Shown: piece after piece, positions 34,684-45,399 of the stretch | How positions within the stretch are numbered: position 1 is the first letter of the stretch | How the letters are laid out: every line of letters begins with the position of its first letter | DNA from: Streptomyces sp. F001 | GTDB taxonomy: Bacteria > Actinomycetota > Actinomycetes > Streptomycetales > Streptomycetaceae | Direction: 5' to 3' | Assembly: GCF_004187715.1 (NCBI RefSeq) | Contig: NZ_QZWF01000001.1 | Location: 1,116,001-1,180,000 of the forward strand | Length of the DNA stretch: 64,000 nucleotides | Made by a program: the position numbers and the translations under genes | The notes under the pieces: model-generated | Told to the model about the DNA's origin: nothing | The model's input: only the letters and a program-made list of their open reading frames with translations | Database searches by the model: none

Positions 34684-36375
34684 ATGGGGACGGAGACCGT
34701 ACCGGCTGCGACAGGACCCGTACGGACCAGGGCGCGCGGCGAGGTGATCGTCGACTGGCTGACCACCACCGACCACAAGAAGATCGGCCACCTCTACCTG
34801 ATCACGTCGTTCGCGTTCTTCCTGATCGGCGGGGCGATGGCGCTGGTGATGCGCGCCGAGCTGGGCCGTCCGGGGCTGCAGATCGTGAGCAACAACGAGT
34901 TCAACCAGTTGTTCACGATGCACGGCACGATCATGCTGCTGCTGTTCGCGACGCCCAGCTTCGCCGGATTCGCCAACGAGCTGATGCCGTTGCAGATCGG
35001 CGCCCCCGACGTCGCCTTCCCACGGCTGAACATGCTGTCGTACTGGCTGTTCCTGTTCGGCGGGCTGATCGTGCTCGGCTCGCTGCTGGTGCCCGACGGG
35101 CCCGCCAACTTCGGCTGGTTCGCCTACGCGCCGCTGAACAGCATGGAACGCTCGCCCGGCATCGGGCCCGATCTGTGGATCATGGGGCTGGCGCTGGCCG
35201 GCTTCGGCACGATCCTCGGCGCGGTCAACTTCATCACCACCATCATCGCCATGCGCGCCCCCGGCATGACGATGTTCCGGATGCCGATCTTCACCTGGAA
35301 CACGCTGTTCACGTCGATCCTGATCCTGATGGCGTTCCCGGTGCTGGCGGCCGCGCTGCTGTGTCTCGAGGCGGACCGGCGGTTCGGCTCGCACATCTTC
35401 GACGCGGCCAACGGCGGTGCGCTGCTGTGGCAGCACCTGTTCTGGTTCTTCGGGCATCCCGAGGTGTACATCATCGCGCTGCCGTTCTTCGGCATCGTCA
35501 CGGAGATCATCCCGGTCTTCAGCCGCAAGCCGATCTTCGGCTACACGGCGCTGATCGGCGCGACGATGGCGATCACCGGTCTGTCCGTGGTCGTGTGGGC
35601 GCACCACATGTTCGCCACCGGGGCGGTGCTGCTGCCGTTCTTCTCCTTCATGAGCTTCCTCATCGCCGTGCCGACGGGCGTGAAGTTCTTCAACTGGACC
35701 GGGACGATGCTCAAGGGCTCGCTGTCCTTCGAGACGCCGATGCTGTGGTCGGTCGGTTTCCTGGTGACGTTCCTGTTCGGCGGTCTGACCGGGGTGATCC
35801 TGGCGTCGCCGCCGATGGACTTCCACGTCACGGACTCGTACTTCGTGGTGGCGCACTTCCACTACGTCGTGTTCGGCACCGTCGTCTTCGCGATCTTCGC
35901 CGGGTTCTTCTTCTGGTGGCCCAAGTTCACCGGGAAGATGCTCGACGAGCGGCTCGGCAAGATCCAGTTCTGGACGCTGTTCATCGGCTTCCACACCACG
36001 TTCCTGGTGCAGCACTGGCTGGGTGCGGAGGGCATGCCGCGCCGCTACTCCGACTACCTCGCCGCGGACGGCTTCACCGCCCTGAACACCGTGTCGACGA
36101 TCGGCGCCTTCCTGCTCGGCCTGTCGACGCTGCCGTTCCTCTACAACGTCTGGAAGACCACCAGGTACGGCAGGAAGGTCGACGTGGACGACCCCTGGGG
36201 CTACGGCCGCTCCCTGGAGTGGGCGACCTCCTGCCCACCGCCGCGCCACAACTTCACGACGCTGCCGAAGATCCGCTCCGACTCCCCGGCGTTCGACCTG
36301 CACCATCCCCAGTACGCCGGGCTCCAGCAGCACCCCGTTCAAGAGCCCGGCTCAGGCGGTCCCGTGCCGTCCTGA
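34684..36375 (+). CDS. ctaD: Cytochrome c oxidase subunit I (aa3 type)
   Basis: ATG at 34684 ([10 protein letters not shown]) gives 563 residues, normal for actinobacterial CtaD. Twelve membrane helices. Visible ligands: His in [10 protein letters not shown] (low-spin heme a), [15 protein letters not shown] (CuB His and cross-linked Tyr), WAHHMF (CuB His pair), and [12 protein letters not shown] (heme His pair). The enzyme reduces oxygen and pumps protons using electrons from the bcc complex. No ctaC, ctaE or ctaF accompanies it, so it may be a second, stand-alone CtaD copy. Its 3' end overlaps the convergent WYL gene by about 120 bases. Confidence 0.95.
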   Translation: MGTETVPAATGPVRTRARGEVIVDWLTTTDHKKIGHLYLITSFAFFLIGGAMALVMRAELGRPGLQIVSNNEFNQLFTMHGTIMLLLFATPSFAGFANELMPLQIGAPDVAFPRLNMLSYWLFLFGGLIVLGSLLVPDGPANFGWFAYAPLNSMERSPGIGPDLWIMGLALAGFGTILGAVNFITTIIAMRAPGMTMFRMPIFTWNTLFTSILILMAFPVLAAALLCLEADRRFGSHIFDAANGGALLWQHLFWFFGHPEVYIIALPFFGIVTEIIPVFSRKPIFGYTALIGATMAITGLSVVVWAHHMFATGAVLLPFFSFMSFLIAVPTGVKFFNWTGTMLKGSLSFETPMLWSVGFLVTFLFGGLTGVILASPPMDFHVTDSYFVVAHFHYVVFGTVVFAIFAGFFFWWPKFTGKMLDERLGKIQFWTLFIGFHTTFLVQHWLGAEGMPRRYSDYLAADGFTALNTVSTIGAFLLGLSTLPFLYNVWKTTRYGRKVDVDDPWGYGRSLEWATSCPPPRHNFTTLPKIRSDSPAFDLHHPQYAGLQQHPVQEPGSGGPVPS

Positions 36376-37293
36376 TCGCCTCCGTCAGCCCGTCCGGTTC
36401 CAGCACCTCGAACTCGAATCCCATCAGCATCACATGAATGACCATCACCTCGAGGCTCGCGGCCCCGGTGCGCAGGATGCAGGCGTCGTCGCCGTCGGCC
36501 TGAAGCGTCCCGGCGGACGGCGAGATGTGCTCGGCGGCCTCCTCGACGGGTACCAGCAGCCGGATTGCGGCGTGCGTGACGTACGCGCGCGTGGAGACGC
36601 CTTTGGAGACGTACGCGGCCAGGTCCTCGGCGGGCGGGTGCGCGGGGCGAATCGCGGGCCGTGCGGGGGCTTGGGGGTGATGCGGTCGACGCGGAAGGTG
36701 CGCCAGTCGTCCCGGTCGAGGTCCCAGGCGACCAGGTACCAGCGGCGCTCGGTGCACACCAGGCGGTGCGGTTCGACACTGCGGCGGGTGGCGGCACCCT
36801 CGTGGTCCAGGTACTCGAAACGCAGCCGCTCCGCATCCCGGCACAGGCCCGCCAGCTCCGTCAGCACGGCCGGGTCGACGGCGGCCGGCTGCGGGCCCCT
36901 CAGCATCGGCACGGTGAAGGCGTTCAGGGCGCCCACGCGGCGGCGCAGCCGGTTCGGCAGGACCTGCTCCAGCTTGGCGAGGGCCCGTACGGAGGTCTCG
37001 CCGATGCCCTCGATGCCCTGTCCGGCGGCCGTGCGCAGCCCGACGGCGACCGCGACGGCCTCGTCGTCGTCCAGCAGCAGGGGCGGCAGCTCGGCACCCG
37101 CGCCCAGTGTGTAGCCGCCGCCGGTGCCGGGGCTGGCGTTGACCGGATAGCCGAGCTCGCGCAGCCGGTCGACGTCCCGGCGCACGGTGCGCGGGGTGAC
37201 GCCGAGGCGGTCGGCCAGTTCGGCGCCGGACCATTCGCGGTGGGCCTGGAGCAGCGAGAGCAGGCGCAGGAGGCGGGCGGAGGTTTCCAGCAT
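36254..37293 (-). pseudogene. HTH/WYL-domain (YafY-type) regulator gene, frameshifted
   Basis: ATG with first base 37293. The N-terminus is a DeoR-like HTH (LLSLLQAHREWSGAELADRL, TPRTVRRDVDRLRELGY), followed by the WYL domain (RRWYLVAWDLDRDDWRTFRVDRI) that senses nucleic-acid or nucleotide ligands. After FAPR near 36640 the frame turns Pro/Arg/Ser-rich, while the next frame continues correctly with PAEDLAAYVSKGVSTRAYV, then a C-terminal domain ending at or before 36254. One missing base around 36640 restores it. If real, the gene lacks its C-terminal domain. Its end is antisense to the ctaD end. Confidence 0.75.
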
Positions 37294-37338
37294 GGGTCGA
37301 GTCTGTCAGCCGTTGCGGACAGGTGCGGTCCTGAAGCG

Positions 37339-38625
37339 TCACGGCTCGTACGACAGCAGCGGCACGTTGAAGCAGGTGCTGTTCATGTCCCCCTGGGAGA
37401 CCCAGCCCCGGCCGTCCTGCCAGCGGGCCACCGACAGACAGCTCCTGCGGGTCCGCGGCGGCTCGGGCAGCGGCCTGAAGGTGACGGGGAGCAGCAGGCC
37501 GTCCGCGGTGTAGCCGTCGCTGCGGTGCACGAAATCGTCGACGCACGCGCGCGTGATGCCGGTTCGGGAGCAGGATCGCGCCGCGTCCGTGAACCACTTG
37601 GCCGCCGCCCAGCCCTCCAACTGCCACTGGGAGTGCGTCGGCAGCGACTCGGTGGCGTCCCGGAACTCCCGTACGGCCTCGTTGCCGGTGTCCTGGTGGT
37701 TGCGGCTGGACCCGGTCGCCCACAGGGCGTTGCGGCAGCGCGGGGCGTCCCTGTAGTCCTCGGGGACGGTGGACGTCCAGTTCTGCACGTTGGTGACCTT
37801 GGCGGTGACCTCGGCGCCGACGTCGTCCATCGCCTTGCACAGGCGGGCGTTGCCGTGGCTGTCGATGGCGTCGAAGACGAGGTCGGCGCCCTGCTGCTTC
37901 AGGTCGGCGGCGACGGCACGGAAGTTGGGCAGCGCGAAGTCGACCTGCTCGGTGACGACCTGGTAGCCCTCGGCCTTCAGGCCCCGCTCGACGAGCCGCG
38001 CGTAGGCGGCGGACGCGGCCTGGTTGTACGAGACGACGGCGGCCGTGCGTGCCCCGTGCTCGCGTTTGAAGTAGCGGTAGACCTCCGTGCCGCCGTACAG
38101 CTTCCCGTCCCAGCCCGGCTTCCCGTCACGGGGTGCCTGGCTGCCGTAGATGTCGTACAGGTGCGGGTAGGTGTCGTAGGCGGCGCCGATGGGCTGGCCG
38201 CCGATGTCGGGCACGCGCGCGCGGGAGACGCGGGAGGCGCCGGCGTAGTCCAGGGCCGTGGTGGCGACGAGGGCGACGACCCGGTCCTCGTCGATCAGCC
38301 GGTGCACGCACTCGTTGTTGCCCACGCCGCTGCCGCCGTCGTCGCACCGGCGCACCTCGATGCGGCGGCCGTCGATGCCCCCGCGCGCGTTGAGGCGGTC
38401 GAAGTAGGCCTGGGCGCCGTCGCGCGGGCCGGTGAAGGCGTTGCCGCCGACCGGGCTGGTGACGCTGGTGATGATGCCGACGCGCAGGGGCTCACCGGTG
38501 GCCGGGGCCGGCGTACGCCTGTCGTGCTCGAAGTCGCTCTCCGGAAGGCGGCTGCCGCAGGCCGTGCCCAGCAGGAGCAGCAGGACCGCGGCGGCGGCCT
38601 CAGCAGCCCGGCAGCGGCGTCGCAT
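37339..38625 (-). CDS. ABC transporter substrate-binding lipoprotein, branched-chain amino-acid type
   Basis: ATG with first base 38625, 428 residues. A basic start and hydrophobic stretch end in a lipobox-like LGTAC. The mature part is a Peripla_BP_6 fold: VGIITSVTSPVGGNAF, GGIDGRRIEVRRCDDGG, RVVALVATTALDYAG, then GYQVVTEQVDFALP. It probably delivers an amino acid or related solute to the LivH/M/G/F-type proteins encoded on the opposite strand at 39769-43227. Its start overlaps the end of the upstream lipoprotein gene by 26 bases. Confidence 0.85.
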   Translation of the reverse strand: MRRRCRAAEAAAAVLLLLLGTACGSRLPESDFEHDRRTPAPATGEPLRVGIITSVTSPVGGNAFTGPRDGAQAYFDRLNARGGIDGRRIEVRRCDDGGSGVGNNECVHRLIDEDRVVALVATTALDYAGASRVSRARVPDIGGQPIGAAYDTYPHLYDIYGSQAPRDGKPGWDGKLYGGTEVYRYFKREHGARTAAVVSYNQAASAAYARLVERGLKAEGYQVVTEQVDFALPNFRAVAADLKQQGADLVFDAIDSHGNARLCKAMDDVGAEVTAKVTNVQNWTSTVPEDYRDAPRCRNALWATGSSRNHQDTGNEAVREFRDATESLPTHSQWQLEGWAAAKWFTDAARSCSRTGITRACVDDFVHRSDGYTADGLLLPVTFRPLPEPPRTRRSCLSVARWQDGRGWVSQGDMNSTCFNVPLLSYEP

Positions 38626-39154
38626 TGCCGGTCTGGTTCAGGGCGACGAGTCCGCACAGGGTCCTGACCGACACCTTCCAGGTGCCCTCCTGCTCGACCG
38701 CGGTACCGGCGGCGTCCGGCAGGGCGGTGGCGCCCTGGAGGGTCAGCGTGTACGTCACGTTCGCCTCGGTCGCCGAGGTGAACTCGACCTTGTCGACCTT
38801 CGCCTGCACCTGGGAGCCGCGTTCGTCGCCGCTGAAGGCCTGCAGCACCGGGGCCATCCGGCCGCCGTTCTCCAGGAAGTTCTGCTTGTCCTCCAGGGCG
38901 GTGGCCGGGTCGAAGAACTGCTCCCAGTTCTGCCGGATCTCCCGCTCGGCCGCGGCCGTGTCGGCGGGCGCGCTCGCCGCCTGATCGGTCGGTTGCGTCT
39001 GCTCCACGGCCGGCGTCGGAGGGGGACTGTCGCTGCCGCCGCCCTCGTCGTCGCTGCACGCCGCGAGGGCCGGGGCGAGGAAGAGGAGCAGGGCGGCCGC
39101 CAGTGCCGCACGCCGTCGCGCGTTCCCCCGCCTGAGGTCGCTCCCGAGAACCAT
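38600..39154 (-). CDS. Small lipoprotein, Mtb12-like extracytoplasmic domain
   Basis: ATG with first base 39154 gives 184 residues; a GTG three codons upstream is possible. Signal with lipobox LAAC (ALLLFLAPALAACSDDEGG). A Ser/Pro/Thr/Gln-rich linker is followed by an alpha/beta domain of about 110 residues (REIRQNWEQFFDPATALEDK, AFSGDERGSQVQAKVDKVEF) similar to mycobacterial low-molecular-weight antigen Mtb12. First gene of the operon with the binding protein, so it may assist that transporter at the cell surface. Only two Cys occur near the end (TLCGL and PLPGC), a likely disulphide. Confidence 0.78.
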   Translation of the reverse strand: MVLGSDLRRGNARRRAALAAALLLFLAPALAACSDDEGGGSDSPPPTPAVEQTQPTDQAASAPADTAAAEREIRQNWEQFFDPATALEDKQNFLENGGRMAPVLQAFSGDERGSQVQAKVDKVEFTSATEANVTYTLTLQGATALPDAAGTAVEQEGTWKVSVRTLCGLVALNQTGNATPLPGC

Positions 39155-39292
39155 CTGGCTCACCACCGGGTGTCGGTCCGGGCCGTGCACGCCGCTTTCA
39201 GGGTCAGCTTCCGGAAGGCATAGTGCAAGTCCGTTGGCAGACTTGGACATACAGCCAGACACACCCAGACACACGACGTGTGGGAGCCGGCC

Positions 39293-39769
39293 ATGAGGAC
39301 AGCCCGACCGCGGACCGTGCACCCCGTCCTGTGGGCCGGCTGGGCGGCGCTCGCGGCCGGCGCGGTGCTGTGCGTCCTGGGCTGGTACGGCGTCTCCGGT
39401 GAGCGGTTCGCCGAGCGGCAGCTGCCCTATCTGGCCTCCTGCACGGTCCCCGGCGCCGCGCTGATCATCGCCGGGGCGGTACTGCTCACCCACGGTCGTA
39501 CCGCGCTCGCCGCCGCGCGCGTGGAGGAGCTGTACGCCCTGCTGGTGGCCGCCGAGCCCGCCGACGCGGACGGGTCGGGTCAGGCAGCCGCCGCGCCGGT
39601 CGCGGCCGGCGCGGACCTGTTGATGGTGCCGGGCGGCACACTCTTCCACCGCGCGGACTGCCCACTGGTGGCCGGGAAGGCGGAGGCCGTGCCGGTGGAC
39701 GGGAAGCTGGTGGCGGGCGGCGAGCTGGGCCCGTGCCCGATCTGCGAGCCCGCCGGGACGACGGGCTGA
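39293..39769 (+). CDS. Membrane protein with C-terminal Cys motif, first gene of the permease operon
   Basis: ATG at 39293 after GGGAG; 158 residues. Two membrane helices (about 10-30 and 43-62), a helical linker, and a C-terminal module LFHRADCPLVAGK followed by GPCPICEPAG, a His/Cys set that looks metal-binding. The stop overlaps the permease start (TGATG), so it is co-translated with the transporter. It begins the plus-strand half of the divergent transporter locus. No known family name; role as an accessory subunit is inference. Confidence 0.75.
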   Translation: MRTARPRTVHPVLWAGWAALAAGAVLCVLGWYGVSGERFAERQLPYLASCTVPGAALIIAGAVLLTHGRTALAAARVEELYALLVAAEPADADGSGQAAAAPVAAGADLLMVPGGTLFHRADCPLVAGKAEAVPVDGKLVAGGELGPCPICEPAGTTG

Positions 39770-41564
39770 TGTCGTCTCTCACGTACGACCTGACACTCGC
39801 GGGCCTCTCGGTGGGCAGCGCCGCCGCGCTCACCGGGATCGGGCTGATCGTGACCTACCGCGCGACGGGCGTGCTGAACTTCGCGCACGGCGCGATCGCG
39901 ATGGTGTGCGCCTACGCACTGCGGCAGTTCGTCGTCGAATGGGGCTGGCCGCTGTGGCCGGCCGCGGCGGTGACGCTGGTGGTGCTGGCGCCGGGTCTCG
40001 GCGTGGTCCTGGAGCGGTGGGTCTTCCGCCCCCTGTCGGTCCTGGGCAGTGATCCGGCGCAGACGTTGGTGGCGTCCATCGGGGTGTTCGTGCTGCTGGT
40101 GGGCGGGGCGGCGCTGCTGTGGGGGCAGGGGGCGCGGGACGACGCCCCCGTGCTGGTGCCGGACGAGCCGTGGGGGCAGTTGGCCATCGTGCTCGTGCTG
40201 GCCGCCGCGGTGGCGGCCGTGATCAGATGGACGCGTGTCGGGCGGGAGCTGCGGGCGGTCGTGGACGACCGGCAGCTGGCCGTGCTCGGCGGGATCGACG
40301 CGGACCGGGTGGCCGCGGCTGGCTGGGCGTTCGGCTCGTTCACGGCGGGGCTGACGGGCGTGCTGCTGGCGCCGTACGTCCGTCTGGACCCGTACGGGAT
40401 GCCGCTGTTGGTCATGGAAGTGGTGGCGGTCGCGGTGGCCGCGCGGATGCGCAGTCTGCCGGTCGCCGTGGTGGTGGCGCTGGGCGTCGGGGTCGCGCAG
40501 AGCCAGTTGACGCGGCTTCATCCGGCGGGCTGGGGCGAGCCGTTGCTGCAGGCGGTCGGCGCGAACCTGTTCGTGGTGGCGTTGCTGGTCGCCGCCCTGG
40601 TGCTGCCCGGCGTCGGCACACGGGACGCGCTGCCGCGTACGGCGACGGCGCGGGTGCCGACCCCGCCGGGCGCCTGGATCGTCGCCGTGGTCCTGTTCCT
40701 GCTGCCGCTGGGCTTCGCCGGACGGGACCTGCACACCTCGGTGCAGGTGCCCGCGCTCGGCGTGGTGCTGCTGTCGCTGGTGGTGGTCACCGGCCGCAGC
40801 GGCCAGATCTCGCTGGGGCAGGCGGCGTACGCGGGTCTGGGCGCCCTGTTCACGGCCCTGCTGGCGGCCGGGCGGTTCCCGGGCCTGCCCCGCCTGCCGG
40901 AGCTGGCCGCGCTCGCCGTCGCCGTCCTCCTGGTCGCCCCGCTCGGTCTGCTGACCGGCTGGCCGGCGATCAGCCGCCAGGGCCTGGCCCTGGCGCTCGC
41001 CACGTTCGCGGTGGGCGTCGGGGTGAGCCGGTTCGTCTTCGCCCAGCCGTACGCCACGTCCGGGCTGTCGCTCGACCGCCCGGCGGGCTTCGCCGGGGAC
41101 CGCGCGTACTACCCCTGACCGGCGCGCTGCTCGCCACGCACGCGCTGCGCCGGGGCCGTACGGGCCGGGCGCTGGCGGCGATGCGGGACCACGAGTCGGG
41201 GGCGTCAGCGGCAGGCGTCCAGGTGCCGGCCCTGAAACTGCTGGCGTTCGTGTCCGGCGCCGCGCTGGCGGCGCTGGGCGGCGGCATGCTCGGCATGGGC
41301 CTGCGGGCCTTCGACCCCGCCGCCTACGACCCCGTACGCGGCCTGCTGTGGTTCGCGGCGATCGTCGTCCTGGGCGCCGACAGCACACTCGGCGCCCTGG
41401 CCGCGGCGGCACTGCTGGTCGGCCTCGACGCGGGCACCCGGGGCGGGGTGGCGGCGGCGCTGATCGGGCTGCTGGCGGTACTGGTGGGCCGCTTGCCCGG
41501 GGGCCGTACGAGGCGCTGCGGACGGCGGCGGGGAGGCTGCGGTTGCGGCGGGCGGCGAGGTTGA
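39769..41564 (+). pseudogene. LivH-LivM fused ABC permease gene with one or two frameshifts
   Basis: ATG at 39769. Residues 1-285 are LivH-like (GIGLIVTYRATGVLNFAHGA, EAA-type loop near VGRELRAVVDDRQLAVLGGI) and the rest is LivM-like (VVTGRSGQISLGQAAYAGLGA). The frame stops at 41116-41118, but one base more in the CCCC run at 41112-41115 lets it continue LTGALLATHALRRGRTGRAL into the missing LivM helices. A second break in the G5 run at 41499-41503 would join PYEALRTAAGRLRLRRAAR and then stay open into the next ATPase gene. LivH-LivM fusions are known; whether LivG is also joined is open. Confidence 0.75.
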
Positions 41565-41788
41565 CCGCGGTGGGGGCGCAGACGCGGAGGCGACTACGAC
41601 CGGCGGAGCAGCGGGCGGCGCGCCGACCGGCGCCGGCGGGGGTGACCGCGGTGGTACGCACCGGGGCGACACACCAGGCACCCGCGGCCGCCGACGGCGC
41701 TGAGCCCCCACAGGGGCCACCCGCACCCGACAACGATGCCCGCACGAGTGGTGCGGGTGGGAACCCGAACGCGGCCGAAGGCCGCCAC

Positions 41789-42523
41789 GTGCCCACCCAC
41801 AAACCCGCACATGCACCCGCACCCCCACCCACCCTCACCACCCGCCACCTCCTCGCCCGCTACGGCCGCTTCACCGCCCTCGACGGCGTCGACCTCGACA
41901 TCCCGCCCGGCCGGATCACCGCCCTCGTCGGCCCCAACGGCGCCGGAAAGAGCACCCTGTTCCACTGCCTGGCCGGAACCGTGCGCCCCGCGCGCGGGCG
42001 GGTGCTGTTCGGCGGACGGGACATCACCCGGCTGTCCGCCCACACCCGCACCCGGCTCGGCATCGCACGGACCTTCCAACAGCTGGCCGTGTTCCCCTCG
42101 TTGACGGTGGCCGACAACGTCCGGGTCGGCGCCGAGCAGGGGCGGATCGCCGATCCGGGTGCCGTGGAGCGGGCACTGCGGCTGTTCGGGCTGGACGGCC
42201 CCGTACGGGCGCTGCCCGCCGCCGGGCTGCCCACCGGCACGCTGCGCCGCGTCGAGCTGGCCCGGGCCCTCGCGGGTGGCCCGCGTGTGCTGCTCCTGGA
42301 CGAGCCCGCGGCCGGCCTCGACACCGCCGAAGCAGCGGCGCTGGCCCGGGTCCTGAAGGCGCTCGCCGCGGACGGAACCGCCCTGCTCGTCGTCGAGCAC
42401 GACCTCGACCTGGTCGCCGACCTCGCCGATGTCGTGCACGTCATGGCAGCGGGCCGGATCATCGCGTCCGGCCCGCCCGGTCGCGTCCTCGACGCCCTCG
42501 CCGCGCGGGAGGCCACGCCGTGA
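41789..42523 (+). CDS. ABC transporter ATP-binding protein, LivG type
   Basis: GTG at 41789 is the likely separate start, 244 residues; no ribosome site is obvious and the frame is open far upstream. Walker A LVGPNGAGKSTLFHCLAG, Q-loop after ARTFQQL, signature LPTGTLRRVELARALAGG (the LivG variant of LSGGQ), Walker B VLLLDEPAAGLD and switch His in VVEHDLDLV. It energises uptake through the LivH-M permease. It overlaps the next ATPase gene by 4 bases. The upstream 60 codons are an Ala/Pro/Gly-rich linker that might be a true inter-domain linker. Confidence 0.88.
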   Translation: MPTHKPAHAPAPPPTLTTRHLLARYGRFTALDGVDLDIPPGRITALVGPNGAGKSTLFHCLAGTVRPARGRVLFGGRDITRLSAHTRTRLGIARTFQQLAVFPSLTVADNVRVGAEQGRIADPGAVERALRLFGLDGPVRALPAAGLPTGTLRRVELARALAGGPRVLLLDEPAAGLDTAEAAALARVLKALAADGTALLVVEHDLDLVADLADVVHVMAAGRIIASGPPGRVLDALAAREATP

Positions 42524-43227
42524 CCATCGCCCTGCGCCACGCGCGCGTGCGCTACGGCCCCCTGGAAGCCCTGCACGGCATCACCCTCGCCGCCCCCTCC
42601 CCCGGTCTGACCGTCCTGCTCGGCCGCAACGGCTCCGGCCGTACGACCGCCCTGCGCGCGCTGGCCGGAACCGTGCCGCTGTCGGGCGGCGCGGTGCTGT
42701 GGGACGGCGTCGACGTGACCCGCATGCCCGCCTACGAGCGGGCCCGGCGCGGACTGTGCCTCGTACCGGAGCGGCAGGCCGTGTTCGGCTCCCTCACCGT
42801 GCGGGAGAACCTGGAACTCGCCGCGCCGCGCCACGACCCCGCCCTCGCCGCCTATCCGCAGCTGCAGCCGCTCCTCCCGCGCCGCGCCGGCACCCTCTCC
42901 GGCGGCGAGCAGCGCATGCTCGCCCTCGCCCGGGCGCTGCTGGCACGCGCGCGCGTGGTGCTCGTCGACGAACCCGTGCAGGGCATGGCGCCGGCGGTCG
43001 CGGCCCGCACGTACGACCTGCTGGGCTCGCTGGACGCCTGCGTGGTCCTGGCGGAACAGCGGCTGCCGCCCGCCCTGCACGGCCGAGCCGCCCTCGTGTA
43101 CGAACTGCGCCGCGGTGCGGTCGTCTTCAGCGGAGAAGCGGGCGAGTTGCGGGCGCGGGAAGCGGCGGCCCGCACACCGCGGGGGCGTGCTCCGGGCCCT
43201 GCGCGCGGGCCGAACCCTCCGGGATGA
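42520..43227 (+). CDS. ABC transporter ATP-binding protein, LivF type, Walker A Lys replaced by Arg
   Basis: GTG at 42520 overlaps the LivG stop; 235 residues. The order is as in LivF: LLGRNGSGRTTALRALAG in the Walker A position, GLCLVPERQAVFGSLTVREN, signature LSGGEQRMLALARALL, Walker B VVLVDEPVQGMAP. The invariant Walker A Lys is Arg here (GSGRTT), which usually cripples nucleotide hydrolysis, so it may be a degenerate or regulatory half of the ATPase dimer. The normal switch His region is replaced by VVLAEQRLP. Last gene of the operon, followed by a strong terminator. Confidence 0.87.
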   Translation: MTIALRHARVRYGPLEALHGITLAAPSPGLTVLLGRNGSGRTTALRALAGTVPLSGGAVLWDGVDVTRMPAYERARRGLCLVPERQAVFGSLTVRENLELAAPRHDPALAAYPQLQPLLPRRAGTLSGGEQRMLALARALLARARVVLVDEPVQGMAPAVAARTYDLLGSLDACVVLAEQRLPPALHGRAALVYELRRGAVVFSGEAGELRAREAAARTPRGRAPGPARGPNPPG

Positions 43228-43271
43228 GCAGCATCATGCCGTGCCTGCGGGCGACGCCGCCCGCTGCGCCA

Positions 43272-43307
43272 GGGGCCCCGCCCGGTCGGTGGACCGGGCG
43301 GGGCCCC
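43272..43307. terminator. Strong bidirectional hairpin after the transporter operon
   Basis: GGGGCCCCGCCCGGTC (43272-43287) pairs with GACCGGGCGGGGCCCC (43292-43307), between convergent stops at 43227 and 43331. Confidence 0.85.
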
Positions 43308-43330
43308 GTGCTCCGGGCAAGGGGAGCGGC

Positions 43331-44528
<1,198 letters not shown>

Positions 44529-45308
44529 GTGCCGCGCATGCTCGACGTCAGCGACGAGGTACGCGCCGAGATCGGCGACGAAGAAGCCAACCGGCTGCTC
44601 GCCGGAGAGAACGCCCCCGGCAGTTACGACTGCACGTCCTGCCGCACCCCGGGGGACTCCGAGCGCGAGCGGACCAGCACCGTCCTGTTCATCGGCGACG
44701 AGACCGCCGTGCTCGCCTTCGCCCACGCCACCTGCCTGCCCTCGCAGGTCGTCCAGGTCACCGAGGAACAGCTCCGCGGTGCCGTGCGGTCCATCAGCGG
44801 CGACACGGTCGACCTGGAGCCGGAGCAGGTGGTGCCGGAGCAGGCCGTGCTCGGTGTCACCAGCGGACTGGTACTCATCGCCGGGGAGTTGCACCCGGCC
44901 CTCGTCGTCGAACCCACCGGCCCCATCGTGCGGCCCGGCTCCACCGCCGCCGGTGACGACTTCCTGCCGCTGCTGATCGAGCAGGGCTTCATGCCGGTGA
45001 CCGAGCTGAGCTCCCTGCCGCCGGTGCTGCACGGCTGGTCCGTGCTGCTCGCCATGGGGCAGCTGCACGCGGTGCTCCAGCCGAGCCCGGGCGGTCAGCC
45101 GGTGGCCTGGTGGCAGGCGCATCAGCCGCTGCAGGTGACCGAGGGGTGGCGGGCCGCCGCCAACAAGCACCAGCAGGTGCTGATGTTCGCGGCTCCGGTG
45201 GGGTCGATCGGGCGTCAGCCCCGGGAGGATCTGCTGCGGGACGCCCTGGACAAGGCCGCGGCGGGCGGGAAGCTCGTCGCGAGTGTGCTGCCGCTTGCGG
45301 GGACGTGA
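44529..45308 (+). CDS. SseB-family protein
   Basis: GTG at 44529 follows GGGAG; an ATG three codons later is the alternative. 259 residues. Tandem alpha/beta segments resemble SseB/SseB_C: VLFIGDETAVLAFAHATCLP in the first and HQVLMFAAPVGSIGRQPRED near the end. No signal or membrane segment, so cytoplasmic. SseB-like proteins in actinomycetes are of unknown function; some carry the domain in type III or VII secretion chaperones. Monocistronic or with the small gene downstream. Confidence 0.8.
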   Translation: MPRMLDVSDEVRAEIGDEEANRLLAGENAPGSYDCTSCRTPGDSERERTSTVLFIGDETAVLAFAHATCLPSQVVQVTEEQLRGAVRSISGDTVDLEPEQVVPEQAVLGVTSGLVLIAGELHPALVVEPTGPIVRPGSTAAGDDFLPLLIEQGFMPVTELSSLPPVLHGWSVLLAMGQLHAVLQPSPGGQPVAWWQAHQPLQVTEGWRAAANKHQQVLMFAAPVGSIGRQPREDLLRDALDKAAAGGKLVASVLPLAGT

Positions 45309-45399
45309 GCGAGCGAGATCGTCGGGGGTGCAGCAGCCCTGCGCCCCTTGCGGTCTCGCTCGGCCGCATCTCTTCAGAGCCGGGGTCGTTTGGACATAC

